Positions 34,254 through 42,025 of a stretch of 64,000 nt of DNA are shown here, one piece after another. This DNA comes from an uncultured Formosa sp. GTDB lineage: Bacteria; Bacteroidota; Bacteroidia; Flavobacteriales; Flavobacteriaceae. The translations under genes were made by a program, and so were the position numbers. The DNA is taken from the NCBI RefSeq assembly GCF_947500765.1, contig NZ_CANMTH010000002.1, positions 641,542 through 705,541 of the forward strand, given 5' to 3'. The notes beneath the pieces were generated by a model. That model did not search any database. It saw only the letters and a program-made list of their open reading frames with translations, and was not told the DNA's origin. The stretch's first letter is position 1; every line of letters starts with the position of its first letter.

Positions 34254-34314
34254 TAACTATTTTTGTAGTTATAAAACTAAAATAGTAGTTAGTTAACTAA
34301 ATTTTTAGTTTTTA
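34252..34314 (-). promoter_or_regulatory. BlaI operator cluster (ACTA/TAGT palindromes)
   Basis: TATAACTA-TTTTTG-TAGTTATA (34252-34273) is a perfect 8+8 bp inverted repeat. Further ACTA and TAGT half-sites follow (34276-34314: AAACTAAAATAGTAGTTAGT, TAACTAAATTTTTAGTTT). Several overlapping palindromes of this type are expected where a BlaI dimer binds cooperatively. Confidence 0.6.
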
Positions 34315-34375
34315 ATAGGTGTGTTTATTTCATTCGATTTTTTATTAGGCTTAAAGTATTTGTTTTTTTCTGTAG

Positions 34376-34383
34376 TATATTCG
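34376..34383 (+). promoter_or_regulatory. -7 element of the antiporter gene
   Basis: TATATTCG differs from TAnnTTTG at one base. It lies 18 bp before the ATG at 34402 and downstream of the alternative start at 34321, so it supports the shorter protein. Confidence 0.4.
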
Positions 34384-34401
34384 CATAAAATAAATTGTAT
34401 T

Positions 34402-35346
34402 ATGAGTATCGTTTGGGTTGTTTTAGGATTATTGTTGTTGGTTGTGGGAGGAGAGTTTTTGGTTCGTGCATCTGTAGCTCTGTCTTTTAAATTAAAAATC
34501 TCAAAATTAGTAATAGGAATGACGGTGGTGTCTTTTGCTACGTCGGCTCCAGAGCTTTTAGTAAGTTTGCAAGCTGCTTTAGATGGTGCTCCAGATATTG
34601 CTTTAGGTAACGTTATAGGTTCTAATATAGCAAACATTGGGTTGGTGTTAGGAATTACAGCTGTTATCTCTCCATTAACAGTAGATAGAGGTTTTTATAA
34701 GCTTAATTGGCCAGTAATGATGCTATTATCTATAGTGCTTTATTTCTTTTTAAGAAGCGGATTGATTTTAGATTTTTGGGAGGGCGCAGCGCTTTTTATA
34801 TCTCTAATTGTGTTTTTAGTAGTCTTAATTAGAAACTCGGCTAAAGATGATTTAGCTATAGATGAATTAGATGATACTTTAAAACAGACATCGACTTTTA
34901 AAATCGTATTATGGTTGTTAATTGGTGGCGCTGCATTATACTTTGGTAGTGAATGGTTGGTGCTTGGAGCTATAGATTTAGCAACTTCTTTAGGAGTTAG
35001 TGAACGTGTTATTTCTGTTACTATGGTTGCTATTGGAACAAGTGTTCCAGAATTAGCAGCATCTGTTATTGCTGCACTTAAAAAGGAAAAAGCTATTTCT
35101 TTAGGAAATTTAATAGGATCTAATATATTTAATATTGCTTGTGTTTTAGGTTTAACAGCTATGATTGAGCCTATAAAAGTAATGAGTTCTGAAATACTAA
35201 CTTCAGATATTTTTTGGATGTTAGGATTCTCTGCAATATTAATTCCTTTAGTATTCTTACCTAAACAATTTGTGTTAGGGAGATATAAAGGGGCTATAAT
35301 ATTTGTGGCCTATATTGTGTTTTTGGTTACAACATTTACTAAGTAA
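34402..35346 (+). CDS. Calcium/sodium antiporter (YrbG type)
   Basis: From the ATG at 34402 the protein has 314 residues, the family norm. It carries the two inverted alpha repeats of Ca2+/cation antiporters: GMTVVSFATSAPELLVSLQA with GNVIGSNIANIGLVLG, and TMVAIGTSVPELAASVIAAL with GNLIGSNIFNIACVLG. The paired Glu residues form the cation site. About ten membrane spans are visible, with an acidic loop in the middle (AKDDLAIDELDDTL). It exchanges Na+ for Ca2+ across the inner membrane. Confidence 0.92.
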   Translation: MSIVWVVLGLLLLVVGGEFLVRASVALSFKLKISKLVIGMTVVSFATSAPELLVSLQAALDGAPDIALGNVIGSNIANIGLVLGITAVISPLTVDRGFYKLNWPVMMLLSIVLYFFLRSGLILDFWEGAALFISLIVFLVVLIRNSAKDDLAIDELDDTLKQTSTFKIVLWLLIGGAALYFGSEWLVLGAIDLATSLGVSERVISVTMVAIGTSVPELAASVIAALKKEKAISLGNLIGSNIFNIACVLGLTAMIEPIKVMSSEILTSDIFWMLGFSAILIPLVFLPKQFVLGRYKGAIIFVAYIVFLVTTFTK

Positions 35347-35532
35347 CTAAACAGGTTTTTAATAAGTGAATATGTTATATTTTAGTGTTTTATAATCGCG
35401 TATAAAAAGTATGTATTCTTTTATCTGTTTTTATTAAGATTAAAATGTGAAAAGTAGATAGGTTTATGGTTAAGCCATTGGTTTAAGTTTATAATAAGCC
35501 ATTATATATAGTTTAGTTTGTTTAAAGAGCAT

Positions 35533-35569
35533 AAAAAAACCGTCTAGAACAATATCCAGACGGTTTTTT
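35533..35569. terminator. Bidirectional terminator between antiporter and glnII
   Basis: AAAAAAACCGTCT (35533-35545) pairs with AGACGGTTTTTT (35558-35569). It has A and T runs on both sides, so it can serve both convergent genes; it lies 24 bp from the glnII stop. Confidence 0.8.
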
Positions 35570-35592
35570 ATTAATATAAATTAACTTAAAAA

Positions 35593-36615
35593 TTAAATTT
35601 TTGCAGATTTAACTGTTTTCACAATTCTAGCAGCAATTTTGTATGGATCTGCGTTTGAAGCAGGACGTCTATCTTCTAACCATCCTTTCCAGCCTTTTTC
35701 GACTGCAATTAAAGGAATACGAATAGATGCTCCTCTATCTGAAATTCCCCAAGAGAAATCTTCAATAGAAGCAGTTTCGTGTAAACCTGTTAAACGTTGG
35801 TCGTTAAACTCTCCGTAAACAGCTATATGTTCTTTTACAACAGGTCTGAAAGCTTCGCATATTGCAGCGTAAGTTTCTTTATCTCCACAAGTTCTTAAAA
35901 TATTGTTAGAGAAATTGGCATGCATACCAGAACCATTCCAATCCATATCTTTTCCTAATGGTTTTGGGTGGTACTCTATATAGTAGCCATATTTTTCAGT
36001 TAAACGATCTAATAAATATCTTGAAATCCATAATTCGTCTCCAGCTAATTTTGCACCTTTAGCGAATAATTGGTATTCCCATTGTCCAGAAGCAACTTCT
36101 TGGTTAATACCTTCAAAGTTTAATCCAGCAGCGATACATAAATCTGCATGTTCTTCAACGAAGTCTCTACCGTGTGTGTTTTTACCACCTACAGAACAGT
36201 AATACATACCTTGAGGAGCAGGGTAACCACCAATAGGGAATCCTAAAGGTAATTGTGTTTTAGTATCCATTATAAAATATTCTTGTTCAAAACCGAACCA
36301 GAAATCATTATCATCGTCATCAATTGTGGCTCTACCATTAGATTCGTGTGGTGTACCATCTGCATTCATAACTTCAGTCATAATTAAATAACCGTTAATA
36401 CGATCTGGATCTGGATAAATTGCAACAGGAACTAATAAGCAGTCCGAAGAACCTCCTTCTGCTTGTCTTGTTGAAGATCCATCGAAAGACCAGTTTCCTA
36501 TTTCTTCTAAGGTCCCTTTAAAATCTTCGTGCTCTTCTACTTTTGTTTTACTTCTCAGGTTCTGAGTTGGAAAGTACCCATCTAACCAAAGGTACTCTAA
36601 TTTAATCTTGGCCAT
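35593..36615 (-). CDS. glnII: Glutamine synthetase, type II
   Basis: The 340-residue protein is the short, eukaryotic-like type II enzyme: IKLEYLWLDGYFPTQNLRSK, NWSFDGSSTRQAEGGSSDC, GFEQEYFIMD, the ATP/glutamate segment DMDWNGSGMHANFS and the late NDQRLTGLHETASIEDFSWG, GISDRGASIRIP. It makes glutamine from glutamate, ammonia and ATP in the cytosol. Type II lacks the adenylylation site, so it should be controlled by transcription. It is divergent from the type III gene glnN across 191 bp, an arrangement that would allow joint nitrogen control. Confidence 0.92.
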   Translation of the reverse strand: MAKIKLEYLWLDGYFPTQNLRSKTKVEEHEDFKGTLEEIGNWSFDGSSTRQAEGGSSDCLLVPVAIYPDPDRINGYLIMTEVMNADGTPHESNGRATIDDDDNDFWFGFEQEYFIMDTKTQLPLGFPIGGYPAPQGMYYCSVGGKNTHGRDFVEEHADLCIAAGLNFEGINQEVASGQWEYQLFAKGAKLAGDELWISRYLLDRLTEKYGYYIEYHPKPLGKDMDWNGSGMHANFSNNILRTCGDKETYAAICEAFRPVVKEHIAVYGEFNDQRLTGLHETASIEDFSWGISDRGASIRIPLIAVEKGWKGWLEDRRPASNADPYKIAARIVKTVKSAKI

Positions 36616-36648
36616 AATTTATTAAATAATAGTTATTAATGTCATTAA

Positions 36649-36656
36649 CAAATATA
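36649..36656 (-). promoter_or_regulatory. -7 element of glnII
   Basis: CAAATATA on the plus strand reads TATATTTG on the minus strand, 33 bp upstream of the ATG. CAAA at 36679-36682 (TTTG on the minus strand) lies 22 bp further up, a plausible -33 element. Confidence 0.6.
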
Positions 36657-36723
36657 AATTAATTTTCGACTAACCAGACAAAATAGTGGGGTCTATTCAG
36701 AATTTTTATGAAATTATTAGTTA

Positions 36724-36744
36724 ACCCCTGTCTTTTTTAGGGGT
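36724..36744. promoter_or_regulatory. Hairpin in the glnII-glnN intergenic region
   Basis: ACCCC (36724-36728) and GGGGT (36740-36744) can pair around TGTCTTTTTTA. It lies between the two divergent promoters. It may be a leader structure or an operator; its role is unknown. Confidence 0.3.
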
Positions 36745-36781
36745 ATTTGTTTTTTATGATAAGAAGACGTGTTGGAATTTT

Positions 36782-36789
36782 TATATTTG
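36782..36789 (+). promoter_or_regulatory. -7 element of glnN
   Basis: TATATTTG, an exact TAnnTTTG, lies 17 bp before the chosen glnN ATG (36807) and downstream of the longer alternative start at 36747. Confidence 0.5.
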
Positions 36790-36806
36790 TAAAAAAATTG
36801 AAGGAA

Positions 36807-38993
36807 ATGGCAATATTAAGATTTCATGCTTTAAAACAAACTCTTGAAAGAGTACCTATTTATATAGAGGAAAAAGAAAGGCGTTCAAGTATTTTTGGAG
36901 CCAATGTTTTTAATGAATCAACTATGCGTCAGTACCTAACAAAATCTGCATTTACTGAAGTTATGGATGCTGTTTTAAAAGGTACTAAAATAGATCGTTT
37001 AGTTGCAGATCATATTTCTACAGGAATGAAGGAGTGGGCGATTTCTAAAGGAGCGACCCATTATACACATTGGTTTCAGCCTTTAACAGGGGCAACCGCA
37101 GAGAAGCATGATGCTTTTTTTGAAACCATAGGAGAGGGAGCTTCGATAGAGAAATTTGGAGGCGGAGAATTAGTACAACAAGAACCAGATGCTTCTAGTT
37201 TTCCGAATGGCGGAATTAGAAATATGTTTGAAGCTCGTGGGTATACTGCTTGGGATCCAACATCACCTGCATTTATATATGGAACAACATTGTGTATTCC
37301 AACTGTATTTGTGTCTTATACAGGGGAAGCATTAGATTATAAAACACCACTTTTACGTGCGTTACAAGCTGTAGATAGTGCTGCTGTGTCTGTATGTAAA
37401 TATTTTGATAAAAATGTAAAAAAAGTGAATGCATCCTTAGGGTGGGAGCAAGAGTATTTTTTAATAGATAAAGCGTTAGTAGCCTCTCGTCCAGACATTG
37501 TAGCTACAGGACGCACATTGTTAGGCCACTCTTCTGAAAAGGGACAGCAATTAGATGATCATTATTTTGGAACCATACCAAATAGAGTAATGTCTTTTAT
37601 GCGTGATTTAGAACATGAATGTATGTTATTGGGAATTCCTGCTAAAACACGCCATAACGAAGTCGCTCCAAATCAGTTTGAGTTGGCGCCAATTTTTGAA
37701 GAAGCCAATCTAGCAGTAGATCATAATTCATTATTAATGGATTTAATGCATAAGACCGCAGAACGTCATCATTTTAAAGTATTATTTCATGAAAAACCTT
37801 TTGCAGGAGTAAATGGTTCAGGAAAACATAATAATTGGAGTTTAAGTACAGATACTGGTGTGAATTTATTAGCTCCAGGAAAAACACCTATGAGTAATCT
37901 TCAGTTTCTTACATTCTTTATAAATACAATTAAAGCAGTAAATGATAATGAAGAATTACTTAGGGCAGTAATCGCTTCGGCAAGTAACGATCATAGATTA
38001 GGAGCAAATGAAGCACCGCCTGCGATAATCTCTGTTTTTATAGGAGATCAATTAACTAAAGTATTAAGTGAACTTAAAAATGTAACTAGCGGAAAATTAT
38101 CGCCTGAAGAAAAAACAGAACTTAAGTTAAACGTTGTAGGTAAGATTCCTGAAATCATGCTAGATAATACAGATAGAAATAGAACATCTCCTTTTGCGTT
38201 TACAGGTAATAAGTTTGAATTTAGAGCTGTGGGCTCTAAAGCAAATTGTGCAAACCCAATGACGGTTTTAAACTCTATAGTTGCTAGACAGCTTATAGAT
38301 TTTAAAGCGGAAGTTGATATCCTTATCGAGAAAAAGGATATGAAAAAAGATGATGCTATTTTTAATGTATTGCGTGAGTATATTAAAAAATCAAAGAACA
38401 TTCTTTTCGAAGGGAATGGCTATGGAGAGGCATGGGAAAAAGAGGCCGAGAAACGAGGTTTAAGCAATAATAAATCTACCCCAGAAGCCTTAAAAGTTAG
38501 AGTGTCTAAAAAAGTAATAGACTTGTTCGATGGTTTGGGGGTAATGAATAAAGTAGAGTCTGAGGCGCGTTACGAAATAGAAATGGAAGAATATGTACAT
38601 CGTATTCAAATAGAAGGTCGCGTCCTGAGCGATATAGCTAAAAGTAGAATAGTTCCTACCGCTGTGCGTTATCAAAATATATTAATTGAGAATGTAAAAG
38701 GTTTAAAAGATATTTATGGTGCATCTTTTAAAAAGATGGCAAAAGAACAACTTGGTTTAATTGAAGATATATCTAAACATATAGAGGCTATAAATTTTAA
38801 TGTAACTAAGATGACCGAAGCGCGTAAAACAGCAAATCAAGAAGAGGATATAGAAAAGAAAGCTTTAGCATATTCTTACAAAGTAAATCCTATGTTTTCT
38901 GAAATACGTTACCATTGTGATAAGTTAGAATTATTAGTAGACGATGAGCTGTGGCCATTAACAAAATATAGAGAATTGCTATTTACTAATTAA
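36807..38993 (+). CDS. glnN: Glutamine synthetase, type III
   Basis: From the ATG at 36807 the protein has 728 residues, the usual GlnN length. The family start (MAILRFHALKQTLERVP) fixes the start codon; 20 further residues from 36747 are rejected. Marks of the type III enzyme are HWFQPLTGATAEKHDAF, GWEQEYFLIDK, ETRHNEVAPNQFELAPIF-type segment (KTRHNEVAPNQFELAP), GSGKHNNWSLS and NDHRLGANEAPPAIIS, followed by a helical C-terminal region. It makes glutamine like GlnII but as a large dodecamer. Such enzymes are common in Bacteroidota. A terminator follows 22 bp after the stop. Confidence 0.95.
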   Translation: MAILRFHALKQTLERVPIYIEEKERRSSIFGANVFNESTMRQYLTKSAFTEVMDAVLKGTKIDRLVADHISTGMKEWAISKGATHYTHWFQPLTGATAEKHDAFFETIGEGASIEKFGGGELVQQEPDASSFPNGGIRNMFEARGYTAWDPTSPAFIYGTTLCIPTVFVSYTGEALDYKTPLLRALQAVDSAAVSVCKYFDKNVKKVNASLGWEQEYFLIDKALVASRPDIVATGRTLLGHSSEKGQQLDDHYFGTIPNRVMSFMRDLEHECMLLGIPAKTRHNEVAPNQFELAPIFEEANLAVDHNSLLMDLMHKTAERHHFKVLFHEKPFAGVNGSGKHNNWSLSTDTGVNLLAPGKTPMSNLQFLTFFINTIKAVNDNEELLRAVIASASNDHRLGANEAPPAIISVFIGDQLTKVLSELKNVTSGKLSPEEKTELKLNVVGKIPEIMLDNTDRNRTSPFAFTGNKFEFRAVGSKANCANPMTVLNSIVARQLIDFKAEVDILIEKKDMKKDDAIFNVLREYIKKSKNILFEGNGYGEAWEKEAEKRGLSNNKSTPEALKVRVSKKVIDLFDGLGVMNKVESEARYEIEMEEYVHRIQIEGRVLSDIAKSRIVPTAVRYQNILIENVKGLKDIYGASFKKMAKEQLGLIEDISKHIEAINFNVTKMTEARKTANQEEDIEKKALAYSYKVNPMFSEIRYHCDKLELLVDDELWPLTKYRELLFTN

Positions 38994-39015
38994 TTTAATT
39001 ATAAAAATGTTACTT

Positions 39016-39048
39016 AAAAAGCTGTCTACATATTGAACAGCTTTTTTT
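39016..39048 (+). terminator. Terminator after glnN
   Basis: AAAAAGCTGT (39016-39025) pairs with ACAGCTTTTT (39037-39046) and is followed by more T residues. Confidence 0.8.
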
Positions 39049-39288
39049 GTTTCTAAATGGGTTTTTGCTTTTATGCCATGTGTTTTTAATGGTTTATATG
39101 TGTTGTAGTTGTTTTTTTATACCTATTTTTCTTAATTCGCACCTTGATTTGAGAGTTAAATCTTACATTTTGATTACGGTTTTACCTCAGAATTGTGCTT
39201 TTTATCTAACTTAAATGTGTGTTGTCGAAAACACAAGGAAATGATGCTGTTTAGATGTCTATGGTTAAAATTGTTGCAGATATTTTAA
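39049..39288. other. Intergenic stretch before a small secreted protein gene
   Basis: This is the central part of the gap between glnN and purM. I see no gene and no repeat in it. It is followed by the promoter and small gene listed next. Confidence 0.4.
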
Positions 39289-39296
39289 TATATTTG
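39289..39296 (+). promoter_or_regulatory. -7 element before the 51-residue secreted protein
   Basis: TATATTTG is an exact TAnnTTTG, 28 bp upstream of the ATG at 39325. TTGTTG at 39271-39276 lies at a plausible -33 distance. Confidence 0.5.
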
Positions 39297-39324
39297 TCTC
39301 GCTATTAATCTATACAATTTAATT

Positions 39325-39480
39325 ATGAAACAGCTCATTGTAAGTGTGCTGTTGCTATTAGTTGCCACTCTGGTTTTTTCTCAAGCGAAAAATGATTCGC
39401 AGGAGCAAAGCGCTACGAATGAAGCAGTTAATGAGCAACCTGTGCAAATGAAAAATTCACTTATAGCTAATCTAAATTAA
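39325..39480 (+). CDS. Small secreted protein, 51 residues
   Basis: A frame of 51 residues begins MKQLIVSVLLLLVATLVFSQ, a textbook signal peptide with cleavage after FSQ, and continues AKNDSQEQSATNEAVNEQPV, QMKNSLIANLN. The mature peptide is short (about 31 residues), polar and rich in Gln, Glu and Asn. A consensus promoter lies just upstream. I know of no family; it could be a secreted peptide or small envelope-associated protein. The good promoter plus signal peptide make it likely to be real. Confidence 0.55.
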   Translation: MKQLIVSVLLLLVATLVFSQAKNDSQEQSATNEAVNEQPVQMKNSLIANLN

Positions 39481-39614
39481 GCTATTTAAACGTGAAAAAA
39501 ATTAATTTTAAAGTCATATATCTTCAATCATTTATTCGTTAATTGGTGTTTGAAGATATTTTTTTTGCCTTATATTTTCCTTCTATTTATTCTGTAAAAC
39601 TAATTTACAATGCT

Positions 39615-39622
39615 TACTTTTG
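39615..39622 (+). promoter_or_regulatory. -7 element of purM
   Basis: TACTTTTG is an exact TAnnTTTG 26 bp before the ATG at 39649. It lies after the alternative start at 39610, so the shorter protein is favoured. Confidence 0.5.
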
Positions 39623-39648
39623 TAAATCATTTTCAACTTAAAAATCAT

Positions 39649-40830
39649 ATGAGTCAAGAAGTCAGTAAGCGATATGCACAACGAGGGGTTTCCGCTTCAA
39701 AGTCAGATGTACATAACGCTATTAAAAATATTGATAAAGGATTGTTCCCGAAAGCGTTCTGTAAAATTGTACCAGATTATTTGTCTCAAGACGATGCATA
39801 TTGTTTAATTATGCATGCAGATGGCGCAGGTACAAAAAGTGCTTTAGCTTATATGTATTGGAAAGAAACTGGAGATGTTTCGGTTTGGAAAGGTATCGCT
39901 CAAGATGCACTTATAATGAATATTGACGACTTATTATGTGTAGGTGCTACAGATAATATTATGTTGTCTTCTACAATAGGTCGAAATAAAAATCTGATTA
40001 CTGGTGAAGTACTTTCTGCAATAATTAATGGTACTGAAGAATTGATTGAAGATTTAAAATCGTTTGGAGTTACTATTCATTCTACAGGAGGCGAAACTGC
40101 AGATGTAGGAGATCTTGTAAGAACTATTATTGTAGATTCTACAGTAACGGCAAGAATGAAACGTGAAGATGTTATTGATAATGCAAATATTAAAGCAGGA
40201 GATGTTATTGTAGGACTCGAATCTTTTGGACAGGCTACTTACGAAAAAGAATATAATGGAGGTATGGGAAGTAATGGATTAACATCTGCAAGACACGATG
40301 TTTTTCATAATTACTTAGCCGAAAAATTCCCAGAGAGTTTTGATGCTGCTGTGCCAAGTGATTTAGTGTATTCTGGAAATATGAAACTAACAGATAAGGT
40401 AGAAGGTTCTCCTTTAGACGCTGGTAGGTTGGTATTGTCTCCTACACGAACATATGCGCCAATTATAAAAGCAATATTGTCTAAGTATAATAAAGAGCAT
40501 ATTCATGGTATGGTGCATTGTTCTGGTGGTGCTCAAACAAAAATTTTACATTTTGTAAATGAATTTCATATCATTAAAGATAATTTATTTCCAATTCCAC
40601 CGTTATTTAAATTAATTCAAGAACAATCTAAAACGGAGTGGAAGGAAATGTATCAGGTTTTTAACTGCGGACACCGTATGGAACTTTATGTATCTCCAGA
40701 GACAGCAGAAGATATTATTACAATATCTAAATCTTTTAATGTAGATGCTAAAATTATTGGTAGAGTGGAACCTTCAGAAAAAAAACACCTATCAATTACA
40801 AGTGAGTTTGGTCAATTTGAATATGAATAA
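39649..40830 (+). CDS. purM: AIR synthase (phosphoribosylformylglycinamidine cyclo-ligase)
   Basis: The protein of 393 residues (from the ATG at 39649) is the long Bacteroidota form of PurM: RYAQRGVSASKSDVHNAIKN, MHADGAGTKSALAYMYWKET, NIDDLLCVGATDN, HSTGGETADVGDLVRT and GLESFGQATYEKEYNGGMGS. It makes 5-aminoimidazole ribonucleotide, step five of purine synthesis. The KxGVdia start of the classical form is replaced here by the RGVSASK form. No other pur gene adjoins it; purU, which supplies formate for this pathway, lies 10 kb away. Confidence 0.92.
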   Translation: MSQEVSKRYAQRGVSASKSDVHNAIKNIDKGLFPKAFCKIVPDYLSQDDAYCLIMHADGAGTKSALAYMYWKETGDVSVWKGIAQDALIMNIDDLLCVGATDNIMLSSTIGRNKNLITGEVLSAIINGTEELIEDLKSFGVTIHSTGGETADVGDLVRTIIVDSTVTARMKREDVIDNANIKAGDVIVGLESFGQATYEKEYNGGMGSNGLTSARHDVFHNYLAEKFPESFDAAVPSDLVYSGNMKLTDKVEGSPLDAGRLVLSPTRTYAPIIKAILSKYNKEHIHGMVHCSGGAQTKILHFVNEFHIIKDNLFPIPPLFKLIQEQSKTEWKEMYQVFNCGHRMELYVSPETAEDIITISKSFNVDAKIIGRVEPSEKKHLSITSEFGQFEYE

Positions 40831-40868
40831 ATAGTCACTTTTTTTAAGTGTAATAGAGTAATGTTAGT

Positions 40869-41834
40869 ATGAAATATAATATTTTTTTTCTTTTTTCTTT
40901 TATTGTTCAATTTTCTATTGCTCAACCAGACTCATTATATATTAAGAAAAGACTTATTATAAAAAGTCCAACGCCTACATGGACAAATACAAATAAATTA
41001 TCACTAGATTTAAATGAAGTTGCTTTTGTAAACTGGAATGCTGGGGGGAGTAATTCTATTTCTGCTATTGTTAGTCAGGTGTCTTCTTTGGATTATACTT
41101 TTAAAAATTTTAAGTGGGCTAATGCTTTTAACGCGCGTTATGGTATAAACCAACAAGAAAGCGAAGTTTTGAAAAAGACAGATGATTTGTTAGAGATAAG
41201 CTCATCTGTAGGCTATAAACGTTCCGATGCTTCTAAATGGTATTATTCAGCACGTTTAACTTTTTCAACTCAATTTGCAAACGGATATTCTTATCCAGAT
41301 ACTTCCAATCCTATATCTAAATTTATGGCTCCAGGATATTTATTCTTTGGGGGAGGAATGGAGTATGGTAAGGATATAGAAAAATTATCGCTCTATGCTT
41401 CTCCTTTAACATTTAAATCTACCTATGTATTAGATCAGGATTTGGCTAATGCAGGTTCTTTTGGGGTGGAGCCAGCGGTTTATGATGATGATGGTAATGT
41501 ATTAATCCCTGGAGAAAAAGTGAGAGAAGAGCTAGGTATTTTAGTAACGAACTATTATGAAGTAGATGTTGCTAAAAATGTATTGTTAAAAAGTACAGCA
41601 AATTTCTATACCGATTATTTAAATAGTTTTGGAAATATTGATGTGGATTGGCAATTGCTTATAGATTTTAAAGTAAATAACTTTATAAAAGCATCTTTAG
41701 GTTCTCAGCTTAAATATGATAATGATGTGAAAAATTTAATTGTCATTGATGAAGATGCCGACGAGTATGGCCAGTCTGGTGCTAAAGTACAGTGGAAACA
41801 GCTTTTAGGTATTGGTTTTGTTGTAGATTTTTAA
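40869..41834 (+). CDS. DUF3078 secreted protein, probable outer membrane
   Basis: A 321-residue protein with a signal peptide (MKYNIFFLFSFIVQFSIAQ), then the family mark VAFVNWNAGGSNSISAIVSQ and many alternating strands (WANAFNARYGINQQ, YYSARLTFSTQFANGY, LSLYASPLTFKSTYV) with a final KQLLGIGFVVDF. DUF3078 proteins are confined mostly to Bacteroidota and look like beta-barrel or beta-sandwich proteins of the outer membrane. The gene starts 38 bp after purM and could be cotranscribed with it. The function is unknown. Confidence 0.85.
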   Translation: MKYNIFFLFSFIVQFSIAQPDSLYIKKRLIIKSPTPTWTNTNKLSLDLNEVAFVNWNAGGSNSISAIVSQVSSLDYTFKNFKWANAFNARYGINQQESEVLKKTDDLLEISSSVGYKRSDASKWYYSARLTFSTQFANGYSYPDTSNPISKFMAPGYLFFGGGMEYGKDIEKLSLYASPLTFKSTYVLDQDLANAGSFGVEPAVYDDDGNVLIPGEKVREELGILVTNYYEVDVAKNVLLKSTANFYTDYLNSFGNIDVDWQLLIDFKVNNFIKASLGSQLKYDNDVKNLIVIDEDADEYGQSGAKVQWKQLLGIGFVVDF

Positions 41835-41974
41835 ATTTAGAAATAAAATAAATAATATTTATTTGTTAACTATTTTATGTTGATAATTTGTTAAATAGCT
41901 GTATTTCAGTTTTTTATGTGTTTTTATTGAAAACTTTGAAATAAATTATATGTAATTTGTTTCAAATTCTTACC

Positions 41975-41982
41975 TATATTTG
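41975..41982 (+). promoter_or_regulatory. Promoter of nrdJ
   Basis: TATATTTG, an exact TAnnTTTG, with TTTG at 41956-41959 as a candidate -33 element. It lies 43 bp before the ATG. I see no cobalamin riboswitch in this short leader. Confidence 0.55.
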
Positions 41983-42025
41983 CAGTCTTGAAATTATTCT
42001 AGTAACAACTTAATTAATTAAGACA

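Noticed and set aside
34305..34637. 110-codon minus-strand frame over the antiporter start
   Set aside because: It is antisense to conserved antiporter motifs and is low in complexity.
41835..42025. Cobalamin riboswitch before nrdJ
   Set aside because: The leader is too short and has no B12-box-like sequence; an ordinary promoter with TATATTTG explains it.
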